In this document: positions 6,005 through 12,805 of the stretch, in pieces | Position numbering within the stretch: position 1 is the stretch's first letter | Layout of the letters: each line of letters starts with the position of its first letter | Assembly: GCA_015222595.1 (NCBI GenBank) | Contig: JADFVP010000129.1 | Coordinates: 1 to 13,475 of the forward strand | DNA length: 13,475 nt | Source: Pseudomonadota bacterium | GTDB lineage: Bacteria; Desulfobacterota; GWC2-55-46; JADFVP01 | Direction of reading: 5' to 3' | Translations under genes and position numbers: made by a program | The notes under the pieces: model-generated | Seen by the model: only the letters and a program-made list of their open reading frames with translations | What the model was told of the DNA's origin: nothing | Databases searched by the model: none

Positions 6005-7932
6005 GAAAGTTCACCCCCTCGCGGTATGTTCTCTTTTTCCATAAGTTCCATAAACTCATCCAATGCCATTGCATCCATTGCACCCGCCTCTTTGGAGCGC
6101 GGAGCCACGGTGCCGGACTCGGTCTCTTTGTCGCCTATTACCAGTGCGTACGGCACCTTCTGCAACTCGGCCTCGCGTATCTTAAAGCCGAGCTTTTCGT
6201 TTCTGATATCGAGTTCTATCCTGAAGCCTGCGCGCCTGAGCTTTTTGCGAACCTCTTCGGCATACTCGTTGTTTCTGTCGGTAACCGTAAGTATAACGGC
6301 CTGCACAGGAGCGAGCCACAGCGGAAATGCGCCTGCGTAGTGTTCAACAAGGCATCCGAAGAAGCGCTCCAGAGAGCCCATCAACGCACGGTGAATCATT
6401 ATCGGGCGGCTCTCGCCCCCCTCTTCGTTCCTGTAAGTTACGTCGAAACGTTCCGGCAGGTTGAAGTCTACCTGTATGGTCGAGCACTGCCACGACCGGC
6501 CTATCACGTCCTTGATCTTTATATCTATCTTCGGGCCGTAAAAGACACCCTCGCCGGGGTCTATCATATAGTCGAGCCCCGAGGAGTCGAGTGCGCCCTT
6601 CAGAGCGCCCTCGGCCCGCGCCCAGTCGTCCAGTGAGCCTACGTACTTATCAGGTCTGGTACTTAAGTATATATCAAAATCATTAAATCCAAAAGACTTT
6701 AATATGTAAAGGGTAAAATCGAGCACGCCGCCTATCTCCCCTTCGAGCTGGTCGGGAGTAGTAAACAGGTGCGCGTCGTCTTGCGTAAAGCCGCGAACCC
6801 GGAGCAGTCCGTGCAGAACGCCGGAGCGTTCGTACCTGTAGACCGTGCCGAGTTCAGCGTACCTTATCGGCAGATCGCGGTAACTCCTTAGGTGCGACTT
6901 GTATATCTCTATATGGAACGGGCAGTTCATCGGCCTTACGATGTACTCTTGCCCGTCTAGGTCCATCGGAGAGAAGAGGTTCTCCTGATAGAAGTCCCAG
7001 TGGCCCGAAGTCTTCCAGAGATCGACCCGCGCCAGATGAGGGGTGTAGATTATATCATAGTCGTACTTTCTGTGCTCGCTCTTCCAGAAGTCCTCTATAA
7101 TTCCGCGAACGGTTGCGCCCTTGGGGTGCCAGAGTACGAGTCCGGCGCCTATCTCTTCGCTGGTGGAGAAGAGGTCGAGCGCGCGGCCTATCTTTCTATG
7201 GTCGCGCTTCAGGGCCTCTTCCATCAGCCTCAGGTGCTCTTTGAGTTCGGCCTTCGTACCCCATGCCGTGGCGTAGATGCGCTGGAGCATAGGCCGTTTC
7301 TCGTCTCCGCGCCAGTACGCGCCTGCTGCCGAGGTGAGCTTAAAGGCCTGAATGTAGCCGGTACTCGGCAGGTGCGGGCCTCTACAAAGATCGGTAAAGG
7401 AGCCCTGAGTGTAAACACCGACCGTGTCGTCGGGGATATCGGCTATTATCTCCTCTTTATACTCCTGCCCGGCCTCTTTAAAGAAGCTGAGCGCCTCGGC
7501 CTTATTCATCTTTTGAGGCTCGAACTTGTGGTTGCCCTTTATTATCTCGCGCATACGGGCGTCTATCTTGACAAGATCTTCAGGGGTAAAAGGCTTCTCA
7601 ACACCGAAATCGTAATAGAAACCGTTGTCTATAGTAGGCCCTATGCCGAGCTTCACGCCGTCGAAGAGCGACGTTACGGCCTCTGCCATCACGTGCGCGG
7701 TGGAGTGGCGGTAGATGTCTAGCCCTTCGGGGCTCGCGAGCAGTATCGGCTCAACGGAGATGGACTCTGTAGAAGCGTCCGGAACTGCCCTCAGGTCCGT
7801 GGCAACGCCCTCTACCTTAAGAGCCACGCTCTTTTTGAGGAGCTTCTTGTCGTACGCCTTTAAAATCTCAAGATAGGACTCACCGAGAGAGAACTCTTGA
7901 GAGGTTCCATCGGAAAATTTCAGGTGCGACAT
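6001..7932 (-). CDS. thrS: Threonyl-tRNA synthetase
   Basis: This 643-residue class II synthetase matches the E. coli length of 642. It has an N-terminal TGS domain (1-60). The editing domain keeps HxxxH (H76, H80) and CRGPH (C183, H187), so serine editing looks intact. The catalytic core holds zinc ligands C337 (MNCPFH), H388 (DDAHLF) and H514 (MIHRA). An HGTP anticodon-binding domain follows from about residue 537. I chose the ATG at 7932 because MSHLKFSDG begins the TGS fold. A longer frame to 8016 adds 28 hydrophobic residues and has no family support. The Shine-Dalgarno is weak. An ATG 11 nt upstream in another frame opens a 7-codon reading frame that overlaps the thrS start and may be incidental. 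No T-box leader is visible. Confidence 0.97.
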   Translation of the reverse strand: MSHLKFSDGTSQEFSLGESYLEILKAYDKKLLKKSVALKVEGVATDLRAVPDASTESISVEPILLASPEGLDIYRHSTAHVMAEAVTSLFDGVKLGIGPTIDNGFYYDFGVEKPFTPEDLVKIDARMREIIKGNHKFEPQKMNKAEALSFFKEAGQEYKEEIIADIPDDTVGVYTQGSFTDLCRGPHLPSTGYIQAFKLTSAAGAYWRGDEKRPMLQRIYATAWGTKAELKEHLRLMEEALKRDHRKIGRALDLFSTSEEIGAGLVLWHPKGATVRGIIEDFWKSEHRKYDYDIIYTPHLARVDLWKTSGHWDFYQENLFSPMDLDGQEYIVRPMNCPFHIEIYKSHLRSYRDLPIRYAELGTVYRYERSGVLHGLLRVRGFTQDDAHLFTTPDQLEGEIGGVLDFTLYILKSFGFNDFDIYLSTRPDKYVGSLDDWARAEGALKGALDSSGLDYMIDPGEGVFYGPKIDIKIKDVIGRSWQCSTIQVDFNLPERFDVTYRNEEGGESRPIMIHRALMGSLERFFGCLVEHYAGAFPLWLAPVQAVILTVTDRNNEYAEEVRKKLRRAGFRIELDIRNEKLGFKIREAELQKVPYALVIGDKETESGTVAPRSKEAGAMDAMALDEFMELMEKENIPRGGELS

Positions 7933-7954
7933 ACGGGTACCATCTATTCGTAAA

Positions 7955-7960
7955 AGTATA
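7955..7960 (-). promoter_or_regulatory. Possible -10 element for the thrS operon
   Basis: TATACT (minus strand) lies 22 nt before the thrS ATG and would give a leader of about 16 nt. No convincing -35 hexamer lies 16-18 nt upstream, so the call is tentative. Confidence 0.3.
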
Positions 7961-7985
7961 AGTGAAAGACTTAAGTAGAAATCGT

Positions 7986-8007
7986 CACAAGAGCAACACA
8001 AGAGCAA
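7986..8007. repeat. Exact 11-bp tandem duplication upstream of thrS
   Basis: On the plus strand CACAAGAGCAA occurs twice back to back (7986-7996 and 7997-8007). AGAGCAAC recurs at 8042-8048 next to a GCAAC/GTTGC inverted repeat. It lies upstream of the presumed thrS promoter. It could be simple slippage or an operator; nothing further can be said. Confidence 0.75.
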
Positions 8008-8108
8008 CGCCGGCAAGACCTGCAGCCCCCGCTAAACCGGAGAGCAACTGTTGCCGAACTATCACCACAAAGAGCTAATGCCTAACAGCCCGGTTTTACT
8101 CGCTTTAA

Positions 8109-8183
8109 TGGTAGGCGCGGGCGGTTTCGAACCGCCGACCTCTTCCGTGTCAGGGAAGCGCTCTCCCACTGAGCTACGCGCCT
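8109..8183 (-). tRNA. tRNA-Val (anticodon GAC)
   Basis: This 75-nt cloverleaf on the minus strand has acceptor stem AGGCGCG/CGCGCCT, discriminator A and encoded CCA (8109-8111). The D-stem is GCTC/GAGC. The anticodon stem CTTCC/GGAAG closes the loop CTGACAC, which gives anticodon GAC for the valine codon GUC. The T-arm GGCGG/CCGCC has loop TTCGAAA. A TATAGT hexamer (8201-8206) 17 nt upstream could be its -10. It lies 176 nt upstream of thrS on the same strand. Confidence 0.97.
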
Positions 8184-8236
8184 GCATACATGCAAGAGAA
8201 ACTATACAGCCACCGAGACCTGCCTGGCGGGACCTA

Positions 8237-8272
8237 GGCCATAAAATAGGCCCGGAAATGGGCCATAAAACA
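8237..8272. repeat. Three 12-bp tandem units beside tRNA-Val
   Basis: The plus strand reads GGCCATAAAATA, GGCCCGGAAATG and GGCCATAAAACA in direct succession. Units 1 and 3 share their first 10 bases exactly, and unit 2 is diverged. Short direct repeats of this size beside a tRNA can be arm-type integrase sites. However, there is no integrase, no duplicated tRNA end and no element here, so an att remnant is speculative. Confidence 0.6.
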
Positions 8273-8525
8273 AAAAAAGCCTACGGCTATCCAAAACTCA
8301 CACCCCAGAGCAGTGTCCGGGTACGGAAGTTCCGGAAAGTCCAAAGACTCAAAATTTTACCATATACAGAACGACTGTCAAGACAAATATCTAAATATAT
8401 CAAGAGGATGCTAAAAAAGAACAGCCCCCCTCGCGCCCATTATAGTCGATACGGTTCGGGTTACACAGTAATGCTGACCAAAAGACTAGACAGAACCTAG
8501 TCCAATGGGACTATTGCAAATAAAC

Positions 8526-8553
8526 TAAAGTGTAAAGCCCTAATTACCGATAG
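8526..8553 (+). promoter_or_regulatory. Candidate sigma-28 (FliA) promoter for the chemoreceptor gene
   Basis: TAAAGTGT (8526-8533) and ACCGATAG (8546-8553) match the flagellar sigma-28 consensus TAAAGTTT / GCCGATAA at 7/8 and 6/8. The spacer is 12 nt instead of 11. Chemoreceptor genes are often transcribed by sigma-28. The leader to the ATG at 8771 would be about 210 nt. Confidence 0.45.
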
Positions 8554-8770
8554 AAAAAGTACAGAGCAGATGTTCTTAGTCTGCCAAAAACCTTACTAAA
8601 CTTGAAGATATTACAGAAACAGAAACTTAGGACGGTTATACGCTCATAAGAGCCATTCCGTACCAATTTGCCCGAAATACGCACAGTTCTGCACTCTAAA
8701 ACGATAACGCAGCCAATACAACTGAAGTGAACCCGATAGATTCTACAAACCAGAATAAGGAGTTCGAGAC

Positions 8771-10828
8771 ATGAGCCTACAATCAGTCAAGACCCGCTTC
8801 ATGGGGAGTTACCTCCTCCTAGTAATACTCTTCGTGATACAGATACCTATTATATACCTGATTCTAGGCGGCATGGAGAAGAAGTACACACAGGTGGACG
8901 TTGCTGGAGGGCTGAGAAAGCAGGCGATCGAGATTAATGAAGTTCTCAACCGCCATATCATAACCGGCAACGAGGCCCTTGAGCAGAAGTTCCAGGATAT
9001 GAAGGTCGCATACGACCAGACAATTACGGATCTACGCAACGGCAACTCCAAGCTCGAAGCGATTACAGACCCTAACGTACTCGACAACCTCAAGAGAGTA
9101 GAGAGCGAGTGGGGGACCTTAAGGGCCGCACTTGACGAGTCCATGGTCGCAGGAGATACGATGAACGAGGCACGGGTAGTGGTAAAAGAGACCACCTTCC
9201 CGCTGGTTGCAAGACTCAACAAGGTTATTGCCGCCGAGGTGGCCATAGGAACCCCTGACGTAACCAAGTTTATAAACGTCTCCGGTCTCCAGAGAATGCG
9301 TACCGTTAAGCTCAGCTATCTTATAGAGCAGTACTTCGTCTCTTACAACGAGAAAGCTGCGGCGGCAGCCGAGATCAGAAAGACCGCATCCGACTTTGAA
9401 GGCACTCTCAAAGAGATCAAAGAGGTCGCGCAGGGCAAGCTCGTAATAGGCGCCAAGGGCCAGACCTTCTTGAACGCCATTAAAGATGTAGAGACTATGT
9501 GGGAGACCCGCAAGAACATCCTACACGAGGCGATAGCGGCGAGCGACGCCTACACCTCGACCTCAACTCAGCTCGCAGAGGTAAATACCCCGGCGCTGGT
9601 AGTAGCGGCCAACGGGCTGACACAGTCCTTCATTGAGAGCGCTCACTCAAACGCAAAGAGAGGCCTCGGCATAATGGCCATCAGCGTGCTCATCTCGACC
9701 ATAATCGCCGGTTTCTTCATGTACTGCACCAACACGCAGGTCTTAAGCCCATTAACCAGAATAAAAGAGACCGTAGAGAAGTTCGCCAGCGGCGACCTCT
9801 CCGACAGAAGCAACATCAAGGTCACCTTCTTGGGCCGCGAGCTTGAGGACGAGGTAACAGAACTCGGCGACTCTGTTGACAAGATGGCGGTGAGCATGTC
9901 ATCGGTCATCGGAAGCATCACAGAGTCGGCCAACAGACTTGCCGCCTCTTCCAGCACGGTCTCCGATACATCCAAATCCATCGCCGACGGCGCCTCGAAG
10001 CAGTCGAGTCAGACGGCTCAGGCAGCAACGGCAATGGAAGAGATGAGCGCAACCGTTATAGAAGTTGCCAAGAACGCACAGCAGGTCTCGGAGTCTTCTA
10101 CCGAGGCGCAGGAGATAGCCACCAACGGCGGAGAGATAGTACGCCAGGCTATAACCGCCATGCAGGAGGTCTCTGACTCAACAACCTCCACCGCCGACAC
10201 AATAGGCAAACTCGGCAAGAGTTCCGAAGAGATCGGCTCCATCATCTCGGTCATCAACGACATTGCAGACCAGACCAACCTCCTTGCCTTGAACGCAGCT
10301 ATAGAGGCTGCAAGGGCCGGAGAGCAGGGTCGCGGCTTTGCTGTAGTCGCGGACGAAGTAAGAAAGCTGGCTGAACGGACCACCACTGCCACCAAGGAGA
10401 TTGGAGGCATGATCAGCTCTATCCAGACCGATACCGGAACCGCAGTAGAGGCGATGGGCGCAGGTATCGAGAAGGTAGACAACGGTGTCAAGCTTGCGAA
10501 CGAAGCAGGAGAGGCTCTCTCGCAGATCGTCACCGGCATTCAGAACGTAACCGACATGGTTCGCCAGATCGCAACCTCGACCGAAGAGCAGAGCGCTACC
10601 TCGGACGAGATATCGAGAAACATGGACTCTATCTCCGAAGTGGCAACAACAAGCGAAGCTGCCATCGGTGAGGTAACCGGAGCTACCGACGAGCTGGGCC
10701 GTCTTTCAGGAGAGCTGAAAGAGCTGGTGGCCAACTTCAAGATAGCCCCTCAGCAGGGCAGCAACAGGAGTGCGGTTACCAGGAGCACCAACGTTACTCC
10801 GATAAAGAAAAAGGTAAGAGCTGCTTAG
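8771..10828 (+). CDS. Methyl-accepting chemotaxis protein with PilJ/NarX-like ectodomain
   Basis: This 685-residue transmembrane chemoreceptor would relay ligand binding to CheA/CheW. Membrane segments lie at about 14-34 and 297-320. The 260-residue helical ectodomain between them has two P-box-like motifs, VAGGLRKQAIEI (45-56) and NVSGLQRMRTVKL (169-181), resembling those in PilJ and NarX sensor domains. A HAMP domain (about 320-375) follows. The signalling hairpin (about 380-655) has its tip at NLLALNAAIEAARAGEQGRG. Arm lengths of about 20 heptads suggest the 40H class (estimate). The basic tail ends KKKVRAA and lacks the NWETF-type CheR pentapeptide. AAGGAG lies 8 nt before the ATG. No che genes are adjacent. 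The ligand is unknown. Confidence 0.95.
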   Translation: MSLQSVKTRFMGSYLLLVILFVIQIPIIYLILGGMEKKYTQVDVAGGLRKQAIEINEVLNRHIITGNEALEQKFQDMKVAYDQTITDLRNGNSKLEAITDPNVLDNLKRVESEWGTLRAALDESMVAGDTMNEARVVVKETTFPLVARLNKVIAAEVAIGTPDVTKFINVSGLQRMRTVKLSYLIEQYFVSYNEKAAAAAEIRKTASDFEGTLKEIKEVAQGKLVIGAKGQTFLNAIKDVETMWETRKNILHEAIAASDAYTSTSTQLAEVNTPALVVAANGLTQSFIESAHSNAKRGLGIMAISVLISTIIAGFFMYCTNTQVLSPLTRIKETVEKFASGDLSDRSNIKVTFLGRELEDEVTELGDSVDKMAVSMSSVIGSITESANRLAASSSTVSDTSKSIADGASKQSSQTAQAATAMEEMSATVIEVAKNAQQVSESSTEAQEIATNGGEIVRQAITAMQEVSDSTTSTADTIGKLGKSSEEIGSIISVINDIADQTNLLALNAAIEAARAGEQGRGFAVVADEVRKLAERTTTATKEIGGMISSIQTDTGTAVEAMGAGIEKVDNGVKLANEAGEALSQIVTGIQNVTDMVRQIATSTEEQSATSDEISRNMDSISEVATTSEAAIGEVTGATDELGRLSGELKELVANFKIAPQQGSNRSAVTRSTNVTPIKKKVRAA

Positions 10829-10862
10829 CCAAAAGATCAAGGCAGCTTACATATAAGACCAA

Positions 10863-10902
10863 GCAGAAGGGCCGTACGGTGTATACCGTACGGCCCTTCT
10901 GC
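10863..10902. terminator. Perfect 18-bp hairpin, likely bidirectional terminator
   Basis: The arm GCAGAAGGGCCGTACGGT (10863-10880) is the exact reverse complement of 10885-10902, with loop GTAT. It lies between the convergent chemoreceptor and folK genes. The expected U-run is absent on the plus side and only loosely T-rich on the minus side. It may therefore act as a 3' stabiliser or as a terminator of limited strength. Confidence 0.7.
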
Positions 10903-10941
10903 GATTTCACAAAAAAAGTACTCGCCCTGACTTTGCCCACT

Positions 10942-11511
10942 CTACTTAAAGGCAAGCTCTTTTCTCAACCTGTCGGTAAAGGCGTCGAGCGCTTCCATCT
11001 TAGCCGCTTTAAAAGGCTTGCCGGGGTTAGTCATGACCCCGTTCTCTTTACAGTAACTCTCAGCAAGGTCCGATATCTTAACCCCGGGGCCGGGAAGGAG
11101 AAGCTCCGGGGCGAGTTCAACGAGCGGCAGAAGAATAAATGGCCGCTCGGTAATGTCGGGGTCGGGTAACTGAAGGGTCTCTTCGTCTATAACTCTCTGG
11201 CCGTACAGAAGCAGATCCAGGTCTATCGTTCTAGGAGAGTTCTTCTCAGCGTTCCTTACCCTGCCAAAGCTCTGCTCCACAGAGCGCAGCACCTCATGTT
11301 TCAATCCATTCGGGGTTATCTCTGTGGTGATCTCTACGACTCCGTTAACGTACTCAGGGTTAACGTACTCCGGAGGGCTGCCTATAGGCTCTGTTCTGTA
11401 GAAGGTCGAGACCGCGACGATGGCGACCTTGCTGCCGAGCAACTTGAGCGCTCCAACCACATTATGTTCGGGGTCGATATTGGAGCCGACCCCGACAAAT
11501 ACCCTTTCCAT
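10942..11511 (-). CDS. folK: 6-hydroxymethyl-7,8-dihydropterin pyrophosphokinase (HPPK)
   Basis: FolK transfers pyrophosphate from ATP to 6-hydroxymethyl-dihydropterin in folate synthesis. The 189 residues show VFVGVGSNI, FYRTEPIG and RVRNAEKNSPRTIDLDLLLYG, with R84, R86, R94 and the Mg-binding D97 and D99. ERPFILLPLVELAPE follows. Three oddities stand out. PEYVN is duplicated in tandem (47-51, 52-56) by a 15-bp DNA repeat. The usual His of the LPHP motif is Asp here (D117). The C-terminus is about 30 residues longer than in E. coli (159). I chose the ATG at 11511 because GAGGTGG lies 8 nt upstream. A GTG at 11523 overlaps that site. It is last in the pterin operon, 45 nt after the FolB/FolX gene. 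Confidence 0.93.
   Translation of the reverse strand: MERVFVGVGSNIDPEHNVVGALKLLGSKVAIVAVSTFYRTEPIGSPPEYVNPEYVNGVVEITTEITPNGLKHEVLRSVEQSFGRVRNAEKNSPRTIDLDLLLYGQRVIDEETLQLPDPDITERPFILLPLVELAPELLLPGPGVKISDLAESYCKENGVMTNPGKPFKAAKMEALDAFTDRLRKELAFK
11344..11373 (-). repeat. 15-bp tandem duplication inside folK
   Basis: On the plus strand GTTAACGTACTCAGG (11344-11358) is followed directly by GTTAACGTACTCCGG (11359-11373), differing at one base. The repeat is in frame and doubles the residues PEYVN in the loop after the FYRTEPIG strand. The near-identity suggests a recent slippage event. Confidence 0.85.
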
Positions 11512-11556
11512 GCTATCGACCACCTCGCACAGTTGTTTACTCCTAACTATCAGTCG

Positions 11557-11907
11557 TTACTTCTCGCGCTCTATCTCCACGGCCACGCTGCTGGCAAACC
11601 GGAGCGCGCCCGGCTTATCGACCGTTACGCGAACCTTCTTTACTCCCTCGCGCGCCAGACAGAGCCCGGCAGTCCTCTCAGCAAGGGCCTCTATAAGAAA
11701 AAAGCTCGACCCCTCGGCCATTGCCATAATCTCTTTTTTTATCGCACGGTAATCGACCGTATCTTCAAAGTCGTCGCTCGCTCCAGCCGGGGCCAGATCG
11801 ACACTGAGCGCTATATTGAAGAGCACGTCCTGCCGGTTGGTACGCTCGTCGTCGTTAATACCGACTATGCAACGCACCATAAGGTCTCTTATATATATCT
11901 TGTCCAT
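11557..11907 (-). CDS. folB: Dihydroneopterin aldolase / epimerase family protein (FolB/FolX)
   Basis: This 116-residue tunnelling-fold enzyme is the family's normal length and probably works as an octamer. FolB cleaves dihydroneopterin to 6-hydroxymethyl-dihydropterin and glycolaldehyde. The related FolX epimerises dihydroneopterin triphosphate. Catalytic candidates are Y53 (VDYRAI), E73 (FFLIEALAE) and K98 (VDKPGA), which match FolB Tyr, Glu and Lys. The N-terminal block GINDDERTNRQDVLFNI, however, reads more like FolX than E. coli FolB, while KPGA is FolB-like. Next to folK, aldolase is the simpler reading. The ATG shares one base with the reductase stop (TAATG), and GGGGAGGGGAG precedes it. 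Confidence 0.85.
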   Translation of the reverse strand: MDKIYIRDLMVRCIVGINDDERTNRQDVLFNIALSVDLAPAGASDDFEDTVDYRAIKKEIMAMAEGSSFFLIEALAERTAGLCLAREGVKKVRVTVDKPGALRFASSVAVEIEREK

Positions 11908-12668
11908 TACTCCCCTCCCCTTATGTGACGCCCGCCGTCGACGTAGATGATCTGTCCGGTAATAAAGCTGCTTGCAAGAAGAAAGAGTACGGCCTTTGCA
12001 ACGTCCTCCGGCTCCCCGTGCTTTTTGAGCGGCAGCCCCGAAGCCATGCCGGCCAGATACTGCGCATCTGCCGCGCCGCCTTTTGCGTCCATATCGACAG
12101 GCGGCAGCACAAGGCCGGGGGCAACTCCGTTTACCGCTACGGAAGGCGCGAACTCCATTGCAGACAGGCGCGTAAGGAGCGCAAGCATGTGCTTGCTCAT
12201 ATGATACGCCGCATGAGAGTGGTCGAAGTCCGTGATGCGAGAGTCGAGCATATTGACAATACTGCCGCTCTTAGCGCGGGCGGCGAACGAGCGGCTGAGC
12301 ACAAAGGGAGCCCACGCATTCACCAACACGTTGCTGTTTATATCGCCGAGCGTTACCTCGGCGAGCCTGTTGGACGGAAAGACAGAAGCGCTATTTACCA
12401 ACAGGTTCAGGTCGGGCGCTACTTCAAAGGCGGCCTCAATAAGCCCCTCGGCCCCGCCGTCAACTGAGAAGTCGGCAGAGAGTACCGTAGCATCAACTCC
12501 TAAAGCGATTGCCTCTTTCTTAACGGCCTCTGCCTCGGCCTTAGAGCTGTTGCAGTGGATTATAACGTCGGCTCCAGCGCGCGCAAGTTCCAATGCGACA
12601 GCCCTGCCAAGCCTTCTGGCGGAACCGGTCACAAGCGCAGAGTGTCCCTTCAAACAATTCTCATACAT
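11907..12668 (-). CDS. Pteridine reductase (PTR1/FolM)-like short-chain dehydrogenase
   Basis: This 253-residue Rossmann-fold NAD(P)H reductase has the nucleotide motif TGSARRLG (14-21), whose arginine is typical of pteridine reductases, and NSAS (92-95). Catalytic Y155 and K159 lie in YHMSK. Thirteen residues before the Tyr, where most SDRs have Ser, there is Asp (D142, in IVNMLDS), as in PTR1 and FolM. The C-terminus YVDGGRHIR also resembles FolM. Members reduce dihydropterins or dihydrofolate, so it may supply tetrahydrofolate or tetrahydromonapterin. It is first in the operon, from the promoter at 12714-12742, and overlaps the next gene by one base. The alternative is another SDR such as FabG, which the Asp argues against. 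Confidence 0.85.
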   Translation of the reverse strand: MYENCLKGHSALVTGSARRLGRAVALELARAGADVIIHCNSSKAEAEAVKKEAIALGVDATVLSADFSVDGGAEGLIEAAFEVAPDLNLLVNSASVFPSNRLAEVTLGDINSNVLVNAWAPFVLSRSFAARAKSGSIVNMLDSRITDFDHSHAAYHMSKHMLALLTRLSAMEFAPSVAVNGVAPGLVLPPVDMDAKGGAADAQYLAGMASGLPLKKHGEPEDVAKAVLFLLASSFITGQIIYVDGGRHIRGGE

Positions 12669-12713
12669 AGCCTACATTCCTGTCATTAAGTTATAATTGA
12701 CCAGACAGGATTA

Positions 12714-12742
12714 AGAATAAAAGTTCTTCCGGGCGTTGTCAA
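12714..12742 (-). promoter_or_regulatory. Sigma-70 promoter of the pterin operon
   Basis: Minus strand TTGACA (12737-12742, perfect -35) is followed by 17 nt and TATTCT (12714-12719, 4/6 -10). The predicted start near 12707 gives a leader of about 39 nt. AGGA lies 9 nt before the reductase ATG. Confidence 0.62.
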
Positions 12743-12805
12743 TAGAATAGGCCGACAGGTCTGCCCGAAAAGACTCTTCGCCCTGTAACACAGCACCGTC
12801 AGCAC

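Larger units (their letters stand above)
8184..8770. other. Gene-free stretch between tRNA-Val and the chemoreceptor
   Basis: I see no supportable protein gene here. Recognisable elements are a TATAGT hexamer near the tRNA, three 12-bp units (8237-8272), a small TAGTCC/GGACTA hairpin (8498-8513) without a U-tract, and a sigma-28-like promoter (8526-8553). The rest, especially 8290-8520 and 8555-8750, is A-rich and featureless to me. The segment could be degraded sequence or hold an unrecognised small RNA. Confidence 0.6.

Noticed and set aside
1011..7720. Long plus-strand frames opposite pheT, pheS, rplT, infC and thrS (for example 7000-7722, 5519-6340, 4945-5619)
   Set aside because: They lie antisense to highly conserved genes, have no recognisable motifs and are shadows of the codon pattern.
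7933..8016. 28-residue hydrophobic N-terminal extension of thrS
   Set aside because: Not part of the synthetase family. The TGS domain starts at MSHLKF, and the extension region contains the 11-bp tandem repeat.
7933..8108. T-box riboswitch upstream of thrS
   Set aside because: No T-box sequence, specifier stem or terminator is seen.
8051..8500. 149-residue plus-strand frame with GAGGFEPPTSSVSGKRSPTE
   Set aside because: The first half is the antisense translation of tRNA-Val. This GFEPPTSS-type peptide is a well-known false protein, and the remainder has no family resemblance.
8109..8770. Integrated mobile element at tRNA-Val
   Set aside because: No integrase, no duplicated tRNA 3' end and no cargo genes. 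Only the small repeats remain, kept as a low-confidence note.
8809..10740. Minus-strand frames within the chemoreceptor gene
   Set aside because: Serine- and alanine-rich shadows of the Ala/Ser/Thr-rich signalling helices. No ribosome-binding sites or domains.
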